From Thermoplasmata archaeon (GTDB lineage Archaea; Thermoplasmatota; Thermoplasmata; Lutacidiplasmatales; UBA184): DNA of 48,036 bases. Positions within the stretch are counted from its first letter, which is position 1. Each line of letters opens with the position of its first letter. The stretch covers positions 1 through 48,036 of the forward strand of contig JAKAYT010000009.1 in assembly GCA_021826685.1 (NCBI GenBank), in the 5' to 3' direction. Below are positions 28,087 to 36,424 of the stretch, in pieces. Both the position numbers and the translations under genes were made by a program. The notes under the pieces are model-generated. The model was not told where the DNA came from. It was given only the letters and a program-made list of their open reading frames with translations, and searched no databases.

Positions 28087-28869
28087 CTACGTGGGGGGCC
28101 GGGGTGGGGGAGAGGGGGGAGTCGGGGGGAGCGGTGCGCCGGAGGAACGGGGTGAGGACGGCTCGGGGTACTCGGGTTCCTCGGGAGGTGCCTCCGGCCG
28201 TTGGTTACGCGGCGCCCAGGCGAAACCGAGCACGACGGCGAGGACCACGAGCCCACCAATCGTCCCGGCGATCACGAAGACGGGCCAGCCCACCGTCTCC
28301 GCAGCACCACCGCCGGTGATGTTGGCCGGGGCCGGGACCCCGAAGCCGATCGCGTTGAACATCCCGGCAGCAAAGTGGCCCGGCTCGGAGCAAACAAACT
28401 CGTACCAACCGGTCGGCGGGGCTTGGAATGTGTACGCCGAGTGCGTCCCGGTACCGTTCTGGTAGAGCACAAAGAGGAACGGGTGGAAGTGACCCCCGTA
28501 GGACACGCCGGTGAAATTGACCGAAGCGGTCGAAGGGATCGCAACCCCCTGTACCGAGAACAGAGAGAAGGTATGGGCGATCGTATCGGTATTGGTGAAC
28601 GTGAGCGTGATGCTCGCGTTCGCCGCGACCTCGTCCGTGCTCTCCGTGAAGTGGAACGGGGCGCTCGCGGTCACGGTAAAGCTCGTTCCGGCCGACGAAG
28701 GGGGAGGAGCGGATTGCTGCGTGGCCGCCGGCACGACGACTCCGTACCAGCCGAACGCGGCCAGGGAAATGATTCCGATGGCGATCACGATGAGGGTCGC
28801 TGCGACCCAGGCGCGGCGGTGGCGATTCGAGGGAATCCGGTGGCGGTCGCTCAAGGTCGGTCGGTCCAC
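28087..28869 (-). CDS. Membrane-anchored cupredoxin (intact type-1 Cu motif)
   Basis: N-terminal TM, HTFSLFS, YEFVCSEPGHFAAGM, C-terminal TM (VFVIAGTIGGLVVLAVVLGFAWAP). Confidence 0.85.
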   Translation of the reverse strand: MDRPTLSDRHRIPSNRHRRAWVAATLIVIAIGIISLAAFGWYGVVVPAATQQSAPPPSSAGTSFTVTASAPFHFTESTDEVAANASITLTFTNTDTIAHTFSLFSVQGVAIPSTASVNFTGVSYGGHFHPFLFVLYQNGTGTHSAYTFQAPPTGWYEFVCSEPGHFAAGMFNAIGFGVPAPANITGGGAAETVGWPVFVIAGTIGGLVVLAVVLGFAWAPRNQRPEAPPEEPEYPEPSSPRSSGAPLPPTPPSPPPRPPT

Positions 28870-28884
28870 GAGCGATTTGATTAA

Positions 28885-28901
28885 GCGGCCTTGGTAAGTA
28901 T
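28885..28901. repeat. 17-bp upstream motif, copy 1
   Basis: gcggccttggtaagtat; 15 nt upstream of GTG start at 28869; identical to 29745-29761. Confidence 0.8.
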
Positions 28902-28952
28902 TCTTCCGGCTCGCGACCCACCCGGCCCTCGCGTCGATCGTTCGTTGGTACG

Positions 28953-29729
28953 TCAGCTCGGGGATCTCGGCGGTGGTCGAGAACCATCGGGAGGAAGCGA
29001 AGCGCTCGCGGTGCTCGTCACGGGAGGTTCCGGGTACCCGAGGCGCTCGGGAGGCATCTGGTGCTCCTCGCCGCGCTGACCGTTGGCGAAGCCGAGGACG
29101 AGGCCCAAGATCACGAGCCCGACAATCGTACCCGCGATCACGTAGACCGGCCAGCTCACCGTCACCGGAGGCCCTCCGCCGGTGAGGTTCGAGGGCGCGG
29201 GGACGCCGAAGCCGATTGCAGAGAACATGCCGGAGGAGAAGTCGCCGGGTTCCGAGGAGACGAACTCATACCAACCACTTGCCGGGGCGGGGAACGAGTA
29301 GGCCGGATGTGTGCCCGTTACATTCTCGTAGAGCACGAAGAGGAAGGGATGGAAGTGGCCCCCGTAGGTCACGCCCGTGTAGTTGACCGTCGCGTCCGAA
29401 GGGATGGCAATCCCTTCCACCGAGAAGAGCGAGAACGTGTGCGGAAGCGAATCGGTATTTGCGAAGGTCAGCGTGATGGTCGCATTCGCGGCGACCTCGT
29501 CGGTGCTCTCCGTGAAATGGAATGGCGCGCTCGCGGTCACGGAGAAGCTCGTTCCCACCGAGGAGGACGCGGGAGCCGAAGGTTGCGTGAGCGCCGGCGC
29601 GGGAGAGCCGTAGCTCCCGAACGCGACCAGCGAGATGATCCCGATCGCGATCAGGACCGTTCCCACCCGTACGTAGTGCGGGCGGCCCGAGCGATCCCAG
29701 TGGCAGGCGGTCAAGGTGGAGGAGCCCAC
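28953..29729 (-). CDS. Cupredoxin paralog with substituted Cu ligands
   Basis: Collinear with 28087-28869 but YEFVSSEPGDFSSGM in place of YEFVCSEPGHFAAGM. Confidence 0.85.
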   Translation of the reverse strand: MGSSTLTACHWDRSGRPHYVRVGTVLIAIGIISLVAFGSYGSPAPALTQPSAPASSSVGTSFSVTASAPFHFTESTDEVAANATITLTFANTDSLPHTFSLFSVEGIAIPSDATVNYTGVTYGGHFHPFLFVLYENVTGTHPAYSFPAPASGWYEFVSSEPGDFSSGMFSAIGFGVPAPSNLTGGGPPVTVSWPVYVIAGTIVGLVILGLVLGFANGQRGEEHQMPPERLGYPEPPVTSTASASLPPDGSRPPPRSPS

Positions 29730-29744
29730 GGAGGGGCCGATTAT

Positions 29745-29761
29745 GCGGCCTTGGTAAGTAT
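29745..29761. repeat. 17-bp upstream motif, copy 2
   Basis: gcggccttggtaagtat; 15 nt upstream of GTG start at 29729. Confidence 0.8.
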
Positions 29762-29863
29762 CGGCTCGAGTCCGGCCGGATTCCTTCGCAGGTTCTGGGG
29801 AGCTCGGGGATACGGTGCGGTTCGTACGAGGCCCATATGTAGGAGCCCCTTAGGATACGGTCC

Positions 29864-30085
29864 GTGGTACGTGCATCGCGCGTTTCGCCGTTCGCGCTCG
29901 CCGGCGCCCTTCCCTGGGCCGCAGCACGAGTTCTCCCAGCGGCGACGAATCTCTCGATGCAGTCCGAGATCATCTGGGTGATCACCGGGATCGCGACGGG
30001 GGGGGCGGTCATCACGTTCGCGTTCCTCGCGTACGCCCTGATCAAGTTCCGAGACCCGGCGACCAAGGGGCGGCGGTATGGTTAG
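29864..30085 (+). CDS. Cytochrome c oxidase subunit II, N-terminal fragment (signal-like region + TM1)
   Basis: SEIIWVITGIATGGAVITFAFLAYALIKFRDPATKGRRYG matches COX2 TM1 and loop; ends 8 nt inside the CuA ORF. Confidence 0.75.
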   Translation: MVRASRVSPFALAGALPWAAARVLPAATNLSMQSEIIWVITGIATGGAVITFAFLAYALIKFRDPATKGRRYG

Positions 30086-30539
30086 TCGCAAGCTCGAGGT
30101 GGCTTGGACGCTCGCGGTCGTTGCGATCCTCGCGGGCATCACCGTGTGGTCGACGTTCGTGCTCTACAAGGTCGACGCCCTTCCATCGGATCCCGCAGAG
30201 TACGTGGTCGTACGGGCCCAGCAGTGGTCCTGGACGTTCTGCTATTCGAACCAGACCTGCTACACCTCGAACTTCGACGCCACGACGAACACCGTCTCCG
30301 GCGGAGAGTTATGGGTCTTACCGGGGACGGTCGTGCAGCTGAACGTCACGAGCCTTGATGTCGACCACTCGCTCTACATCCCCGGCCTCGGCGTGCAGAC
30401 CAACGCTCTCCCGGGCCGCACCAACCGCGTCGCCTTCCAGATCCCGAACGTGACGCCTGGGACGACCTACGAGATCTTCTGTACGGAGTTCTGCGGACAG
30501 GGCCACGCTACGATGCGCTCGTTCGTCGACGTACTCTAA
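30078..30539 (+). CDS. coxB: Cytochrome c oxidase subunit II, TM2 + CuA domain
   Basis: LEVAWTLAVVAILAGITVWS, AQQWSWTF, DVDHSLYIPGLG, FCTEFCGQGHATM (CuA ligands). Confidence 0.92.
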   Translation: MVSRKLEVAWTLAVVAILAGITVWSTFVLYKVDALPSDPAEYVVVRAQQWSWTFCYSNQTCYTSNFDATTNTVSGGELWVLPGTVVQLNVTSLDVDHSLYIPGLGVQTNALPGRTNRVAFQIPNVTPGTTYEIFCTEFCGQGHATMRSFVDVL

Positions 30540-30681
30540 GAACCGCCGCGCGGCCTCGTTCGTAGGCGGCTCGAACGTGTTCCCGCTCGCCTCCCCTTCC
30601 GGAACACGGCGGGAGGTGGCGGGACTAGCGACCGACCGTAGGATCCATCCGGCCGCCCCGCCTGCGGACAGGGCGAATCGT

Positions 30682-31740
30682 TCAGTAGTGACCGCCCTCG
30701 GGGGGCGCGCCGCCGGCGGGCGGCTTCGGGAATCGGCCAGTATAGGAGACGACGAACGAGAGCACTACGCCGACCCCGACGATGCCTAATGCCACGGCCA
30801 GCACCCACGCATACACGATCGTGGTGGAGACCGCCGAGGGGGGCGGGGGCGCAACGCCGACGTACAAGTAGCCGTACATGCCCGACGCGAAATGACCGGG
30901 CTCCTCGCAGATGTACATGTACACGCCCGGTCCGTCCATCAGAAACGATCCCGATCCCCCCGACGGTGTCACCGTGATGTTTGCGAGCGCGGGGTGGGCC
31001 TCAAAGTAGGCCGTGAAGTTCGTCGGCGTGATGTTGACGCCCGCCTGGGGAACCAAGGACCATGTATGCTCGAGAGAGCCCAGGTTCGTGAGCGTGATCG
31101 TGACGTTGATGGGGAAGTGGATCCCGGTGGTGTTGATCTCGAGCACGTCGGGCACGAAGCTCAGCGCGTTCGTCGTGTTGTCCGAGAGCGTCGCGTTCCC
31201 TCCGATCGTCGGTATCACCGACAGCGTTCCGTGCATCCCTGCCTGAAACTGGTAGGCGACAACGCTGAGGTATTCGAACGTCATGGAGTAGGTGGTCAGA
31301 GGGACGTCGTATGTGACCGAAGCGGTCCCGCCCGGAGCCACGGACTCGTTGATCGCCGACCCGTTCTCGCGGAGGTAGGCGTTCAGCTGGTCGGGCGTGA
31401 GCGAGGGGCTCAGCGTCACGTTCGCCTGCCGAAGCAGCGTGAAGGTATGCGTGTAGTTCCCCACGTTCTGAAGGTCGAACGTGACGTTGCTGCCCGCGTC
31501 CACCGAAATCGTGTTGGGAACGAATGCCGGCGCATCGGTCATTCTGACGAGCACCGTGGATGGGGCCGGCGCGGAAGCCGGCGTCGTGTGTGCGACCCCG
31601 ACCGGGTCGCCCACCTCCATCGACAGGGGTAGGGCGATCGGCGTGACGAGCGTAACGGTCAGCAGCAGCCCGCCGGCCACGAGCAACGCGAGGGAGACCC
31701 GGGCCAGCCGGGAGGTATTCCACCGTCTTCGCGGTCTCAC
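30682..31740 (-). CDS. Membrane-anchored protein with two cupredoxin domains (first degenerate, second intact)
   Basis: Domain 1 NYTHTFTLL...MTFEYLSVVAYQFQAGMHGTL; domain 2 LEHTWSLV...YMYICEEPGHFASGMYGYLYVG; terminal TMs. GTG start at 31740 chosen because the frame upstream overlaps the next gene. Confidence 0.85.
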   Translation of the reverse strand: MRPRRRWNTSRLARVSLALLVAGGLLLTVTLVTPIALPLSMEVGDPVGVAHTTPASAPAPSTVLVRMTDAPAFVPNTISVDAGSNVTFDLQNVGNYTHTFTLLRQANVTLSPSLTPDQLNAYLRENGSAINESVAPGGTASVTYDVPLTTYSMTFEYLSVVAYQFQAGMHGTLSVIPTIGGNATLSDNTTNALSFVPDVLEINTTGIHFPINVTITLTNLGSLEHTWSLVPQAGVNITPTNFTAYFEAHPALANITVTPSGGSGSFLMDGPGVYMYICEEPGHFASGMYGYLYVGVAPPPPSAVSTTIVYAWVLAVALGIVGVGVVLSFVVSYTGRFPKPPAGGAPPEGGHY

Positions 31741-31814
31741 GGGGCACTCCGGCGCGCGTTCGACCGGGGTGCGGTTGATATCGGTAGTGTACGAATCCCG
31801 CCCGACGCTTGCGA

Positions 31815-32663
31815 CTACTCGTCCGCCTCCGACACGCGCGTCGCTTCGATCCCGTCGACGCGGCGTAGGAGCTGGGTGGTGACCTCGACCAGAGGATGGT
31901 GCGCCGCGCGATCGATCTCGATGTCCTCGAGCCCCGTCAGGTGGTGCTCGCGCGCGGTGCGCTCGAGCCCGGTCTCGAAGTGGGAGAACTTCTCGGGCTC
32001 GTCGCTCGAGAGGATGAACGCCTGGAGCTGCGTCAGGCCCATCTCGCGCGCCGCGAGGGCGCGATGGTGTCCGTCGATGAGGATCCACTTCGTCCCCTTT
32101 TCGAGCACCAGGAGCGGCTCGGCGAATCCCCGCTCGAGCTCGTAGCGGCGGCCCTCGAGCTCGTCCTCGAACACCTTCCACTGCGTCGGGCTCAACCGTG
32201 CGAGCGGCACGCTGCCCCGGTGGTAACTGAACCGCAGCCCGTAGCGCTCGCTCAGGAGCTGTTTGAGCGTGTCCGCCTTGGCCGGGGTCGCACGCTCGAA
32301 GTGGGAACGGACGATGTCGAGGTTCGATAGGATCCCGCACAGGCGGCCGTGGGCGTCGATGATCGGCAGATCGCGCAATCCGTAGCGGAACATCACGCGG
32401 GCTGCGTCATCGAGGGCGGTCTCAGGGCTCGCCGTGTAGGTACCGGGCCGCAAGATCGCCCGGAGCGGTTCTTCGGCCCGGTGGCGCGCGCGCAGCAGCT
32501 CCTTCGTGCTCACGAACCCGACGAGCCGCCCGTTCGTGTCGGTCACCGGGAAGCCGTGGTGGCGGCTCTGCAACACCCGCTCGATCGCCTCGCCGATCGG
32601 CGTCGAATCGGCTACGTGCTCCACGGCCAGGATCATGTAGTCCCGGACCTGGACCGGGCTCAT
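31815..32663 (-). CDS. CBS-pair protein fused to ParB/SerK-like domain
   Basis: MSPVQVRDYMILAVEHVADSTPIGEAIERVLQSRHHGFPVTDTNGRLVGFVSTKEL, then RGSVPLARLSPTQW...WILIDGHHRALAAREMGL. Confidence 0.82.
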   Translation of the reverse strand: MSPVQVRDYMILAVEHVADSTPIGEAIERVLQSRHHGFPVTDTNGRLVGFVSTKELLRARHRAEEPLRAILRPGTYTASPETALDDAARVMFRYGLRDLPIIDAHGRLCGILSNLDIVRSHFERATPAKADTLKQLLSERYGLRFSYHRGSVPLARLSPTQWKVFEDELEGRRYELERGFAEPLLVLEKGTKWILIDGHHRALAAREMGLTQLQAFILSSDEPEKFSHFETGLERTAREHHLTGLEDIEIDRAAHHPLVEVTTQLLRRVDGIEATRVSEADE

Positions 32664-33253
32664 ACGGCGGGGGGAGGGGCCTCGTCCCGAAGGTACGCGG
32701 CGAGGAGATGGAGCATGATGTGGTGGAGGTCCTCGATGTGCTGCATGTTGCTCGAGGGAACGACGACCGAGATATCGCACAGCGCTTTCATCTTGCCCCC
32801 GCCGGTCCCGATGAAGCCGACGGTCCGCAGGCCGAGCCGACGCGCCTCCTCGAGGGCGCGGAGCACGTTCGGGGAGTTGCCGCTTCCGCTGATCCCGATG
32901 GCGACATCGCCCGGACGGCCCTGTCCCTTGATCTGCTCGGCGTAGATCTCGCTGAAGTTCGCGTCGTTCGCCCATGCGAGGATGAGCGGCATGTGGTCCG
33001 ACAGGGAGTGCGTGCGGAAGCGGGCCCGGTCGGCGACGATCGTCAGCTTGGCGAGGTCTTGGGCCATGTGGCTGGCGGTCGCGGCGCTGCCCCCGTTGCC
33101 GAAGAAGAAGATCGTTCGTCCCTCGGTGCGGGCGCGGAGGAGCTCCTCGGCGACCCGGGCGATCCCCTCTTGGATGTACTCGTCCTGCAGGGCGGCGCGG
33201 ATCTCCCCGAGGTAACGGTGGACGTATTGGGGAAGGTCGGGTTTTGCGGTCAT
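32660..33253 (-). CDS. gmhA: Phosphoheptose (sedoheptulose-7-P) isomerase-like SIS protein
   Basis: TIFFFGNGGSAATASHMAQDL, SLSDHMPLILAWANDANFSEIYAEQIKGQGRPGDVAIGISGSGNSPNVLRALEEAR. Confidence 0.9.
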   Translation of the reverse strand: MTAKPDLPQYVHRYLGEIRAALQDEYIQEGIARVAEELLRARTEGRTIFFFGNGGSAATASHMAQDLAKLTIVADRARFRTHSLSDHMPLILAWANDANFSEIYAEQIKGQGRPGDVAIGISGSGNSPNVLRALEEARRLGLRTVGFIGTGGGKMKALCDISVVVPSSNMQHIEDLHHIMLHLLAAYLRDEAPPPAV

Positions 33254-34227
33254 CGTCCTACGAACAGGATCCGCGATCCCTCGGCCGAGATCCGGACCGG
33301 TGTGCGGGGCATGGGCGCGAGCGCCTCTTCTATCTGACGGGTCGCGCTGGGGGGGTGGGCCAGCAGCAGGAAGCCGCCTCCGCCGGCCCCCGCGATCTTG
33401 CCCCCCCAGGCGCCCGCCTCCTTCGCCTTCGCGTACCATCCGTCGATCGTCGAGCTTGAGATCCCCGTCGTGAGGCCCCGCTTGAGGGACCACCCTTCGT
33501 CCAAGACCGCTCCGAGCGCTCGGAAGTCGGAGCGTAGGATCGCTTCGCGGGCCTCCTTCGCGAGCGCCTTCATGCGGTCGAGTGCCGGCACGTTCTCCCG
33601 CGTCCGCGAGCTCTGGCTTTCCAGCAGTCCACCGGCGCGGCGCGTCTGGCCGGTGTAGAAGAGCGAGAGGTGGTCGCCGAGAGCTTCCCGGGCCGCGGGC
33701 ACGATCGGGATCGGTGAGGCCCGGACCGATTCGTCGGCATGGAACTCGAAGTACTGGACGCCGCCGAATGCGGCAATGTAATGGTCCTGCTTCCCGAGGC
33801 TGCCGCCGAGGCGGTCGATCTCGATCGACGCCGCTTCGGCGGCAAGCTCGGCCGGATCCTTCAGGAGTCCCCGGTATGCATAGAGGGCCTGGAGGAGCCC
33901 CACGGTCAGGCTCGAGGAGGAGCCGAGCCCGGTCCCTTCGCCCGGAATGTCCGCGACCGTGTGGATCTCGACACCGCCGGTCACGCCCGTGACCCGCATT
34001 GCCTCCCGGAAGAGCTCGTGCTGGAGCTGGTCGATGTGCTCGACGTTCTCGGTCCTCGAGTACGCGACCCGGATCGCGGGATCGAACTTCTTCGACACCA
34101 GGATATGGATGTACCGGTCGATGGCAGCGCTCGTGACCGCGCCCCCCCCGTGGGACCGGTAGTAGGACGCGAGGTCCGTGCCTCCGCCCGCGAAGCTGAT
34201 CCGCAGAGGGGTGCGCGTGATGATCAC
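33250..34227 (-). CDS. hddA: GHMP kinase, D-glycero-D-manno-heptose 7-phosphate kinase-like
   Basis: MIITRTPLRISFAGGGTDLASYY, GEGTGLGSSSSLTVGLLQAL, GGSLGKQDHYIAAFGG, AGAWGGKIAGAGGGGFLLL. Confidence 0.9.
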   Translation of the reverse strand: MIITRTPLRISFAGGGTDLASYYRSHGGGAVTSAAIDRYIHILVSKKFDPAIRVAYSRTENVEHIDQLQHELFREAMRVTGVTGGVEIHTVADIPGEGTGLGSSSSLTVGLLQALYAYRGLLKDPAELAAEAASIEIDRLGGSLGKQDHYIAAFGGVQYFEFHADESVRASPIPIVPAAREALGDHLSLFYTGQTRRAGGLLESQSSRTRENVPALDRMKALAKEAREAILRSDFRALGAVLDEGWSLKRGLTTGISSSTIDGWYAKAKEAGAWGGKIAGAGGGGFLLLAHPPSATRQIEEALAPMPRTPVRISAEGSRILFVGR

Positions 34228-34251
34228 ATACGGCCGACGGCTCGGCAGGTT

Positions 34252-36357
34252 TTAGGTTTCGCCGTGACCGTCCGTGTCGGAACCGGCCACCGAGCTCGCG
34301 GGTCCGCGGGGCGACGCGGGAGGCGACGAGCTCCAGCGCGTCCGACGCCCGTAGAACGCCCGGGCGGTCGCGGCGAGGTCCCCCAAGGGCGTGAGCCCGG
34401 GGAGGACGCTGCCGAACGATACCGCGCGCCGGTCCATGATGATCGCGATGCCACGGTCGTTCTCGCTGCGGATCATCCGACCGATCGCCTGTACGATCGT
34501 TCGACGGGCGGGCGCCTCGAACGCGGAGCCCCAGCCGTTCCCGTACCGCTCGTCCATGTACCGCCGCAGCGCGTCTCGTCGGGCGGTCGGACGGGGGTAC
34601 GGGATGCCGACGATCACTACGGCCTCGAGGTCCTGGTCTGGGAAGTCGATCCCTTCGGCGATCCGCCCCCCGGCGACACCGAGGATGACGCCGGTCCCGG
34701 GCTCCCTCTTGAATCCGTCGATCGACCGCCACAGGTCGCCCGGACTGACCAGAGGGTGCTCGCGTACGGAGTTCGCGGGGAGGCTGTATTGGAGCCCGGC
34801 GCGCAGCACCCGGTCCATGAGGTCGAAGCTAGGAAAGATCACCGCGGTCTTCACCGGAAGGCTCTGGAGTACGAAGCCGATGCGGTCGGCGAGATGCGCG
34901 ATCGCCTCCGGGTTCGCGTGCAGCGCTTCGAACTGGGTCGTCACGCTCGGGTCGTAGAGGTAGCGGACGTGGGAAGGAGGAAATTGCGAGGGAACCTCCA
35001 CGGCGAACGTCGCGGGGTCGAGGCCGAGCGATTGACGATACTCGTCGACCGGGCTCAGGGTGCCGGACATGTGGACCGAGAGATGGCACTCGCCGACGGG
35101 GCTCGCGGGCTCGGCGGCGTCGAGGCTGAACGCCTCCAGTCCCGGTCGGGGCGACCGGATCGCGACCTTCGCGTACCCCGGGCCGTCGAGCTGCGGCCAG
35201 GAGAGCAGAGTCAGGGCGACCGTGTGGACCCAGGAGCGCGGAAGGCGACGCTCCCGCCGACGCTCCTCCTTGAGGTTCTCTCCCCAGGTCGCCAGCGCGC
35301 CGAGCCACGTATCGAGCCGATGCGAAGTGCCCCCCAGGCTGGTCAGCAGCACCTCCTCGAGAAGGTTCGGGGGAAGGATCGCATCGTCCTCCCGGACGAT
35401 CGATCGGAGGATCTCTTCGATCGCGGCATGGACGATGTCGAAGAAGCGCGTCGCGCTCGGTCCGTCGGGGAGCTGGAAGTCCCCCCGCTCCTCGAGCTCG
35501 TGCCGGGCGTGCCGGACCGATGACTGAGGTAGCGCAACGCTGGTCAGCTCGCGCAGGTACTCGGGCAGCTGGTGCGCCTCGTCGATGACGAGATCGATCT
35601 GCGACGGCCCAACGTTGAGCCAGCGCAAAAGGGATCGGCGGACGTGCGGGTGGAAGAAAAACGCGTACGGAGCGGTGACGATGCGCGCCTTAGGGAGCAT
35701 GCGCTTCGTGAGCTCGTACGGGCACAGATTCTCCTCGGCGCACATCCGGTCGAACTCGGGGGGAGTGGGGAGCTTCGTGCGCATCCGGTCCGAAAACACT
35801 TCAACGTCCGTCTGGAGCACCCGCGCGTAGTAGGCGCATCCGTCGAGGTCGACCAGATCGACCACGCCCCCTTCGGGAAGCTCGGGAGGAGTCTCGACGT
35901 TGACCCCTTCGCTGAACATCTTCTCGGTCGCGCGCTTTCGGTCGGCGCAGAGCTGACCGTGCTCCTCGGCGGTCGCTCCCTTGACCTCCGCGACGTTCTC
36001 CAGAAGGAGGCAGCGTTTCGCGCGACCTGAGAGTCCCAGGACGAGCGGCGGCTCGCTCATGCGGTGCGAAATCGCCCGCGCCTCGTTGAGGACCTGGACC
36101 TCTTGCGAGTGGGTGCGCACGAGGTAGACGATCGTGTGGTGGGCCGCTAGGGCATGCTCGAGCAAGGGGGCGAGCGTCGCGACCGTCTTGCCCGAACCCG
36201 TCGCGGCTTGGACGAGGACCGCACCCCCACTCTGGGCGGCACGCGAGACGGCCGTGACGACGGCCTCCTGGCCGGAGCGGAGTCGGTACGGAAAGAGGGA
36301 GGTGAGGGCCTGGGGATCGCCGGTTTCGTAGGAGTTCAAGGACGTCGGCCGCCCCAC
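34252..36357 (-). CDS. xpd: XPD/Rad3-like Fe-S superfamily 2 DNA helicase
   Basis: VQAATGSGKTVATLAP, DEAH (VIDEAHQLPEYL), four spaced Cys (KRC, QLC, DGC, NLCPY), QAIGRMIRSENDRG. Confidence 0.92.
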   Translation of the reverse strand: MGRPTSLNSYETGDPQALTSLFPYRLRSGQEAVVTAVSRAAQSGGAVLVQAATGSGKTVATLAPLLEHALAAHHTIVYLVRTHSQEVQVLNEARAISHRMSEPPLVLGLSGRAKRCLLLENVAEVKGATAEEHGQLCADRKRATEKMFSEGVNVETPPELPEGGVVDLVDLDGCAYYARVLQTDVEVFSDRMRTKLPTPPEFDRMCAEENLCPYELTKRMLPKARIVTAPYAFFFHPHVRRSLLRWLNVGPSQIDLVIDEAHQLPEYLRELTSVALPQSSVRHARHELEERGDFQLPDGPSATRFFDIVHAAIEEILRSIVREDDAILPPNLLEEVLLTSLGGTSHRLDTWLGALATWGENLKEERRRERRLPRSWVHTVALTLLSWPQLDGPGYAKVAIRSPRPGLEAFSLDAAEPASPVGECHLSVHMSGTLSPVDEYRQSLGLDPATFAVEVPSQFPPSHVRYLYDPSVTTQFEALHANPEAIAHLADRIGFVLQSLPVKTAVIFPSFDLMDRVLRAGLQYSLPANSVREHPLVSPGDLWRSIDGFKREPGTGVILGVAGGRIAEGIDFPDQDLEAVVIVGIPYPRPTARRDALRRYMDERYGNGWGSAFEAPARRTIVQAIGRMIRSENDRGIAIIMDRRAVSFGSVLPGLTPLGDLAATARAFYGRRTRWSSSPPASPRGPASSVAGSDTDGHGET

Positions 36358-36424
36358 CCTTGTCGCAACGCTTTAAGCTAGGTGTGGAACGGCACGGTGC
36401 GTAGCTCTGTGCATCGCCCCCGCG

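Noticed and set aside
30682-32340. 552-aa version of the double cupredoxin
   Set aside because: N-terminal ~200 codons are antisense-free but out-of-frame relative to the CBS-ParB gene and Arg-rich; the hydrophobic signal begins just after the GTG at 31740.
32660-34732. 690-aa minus ORF spanning gmhA and hddA
   Set aside because: The upstream part is an out-of-frame read of hddA; the real gmhA begins at the ATG at 33253.
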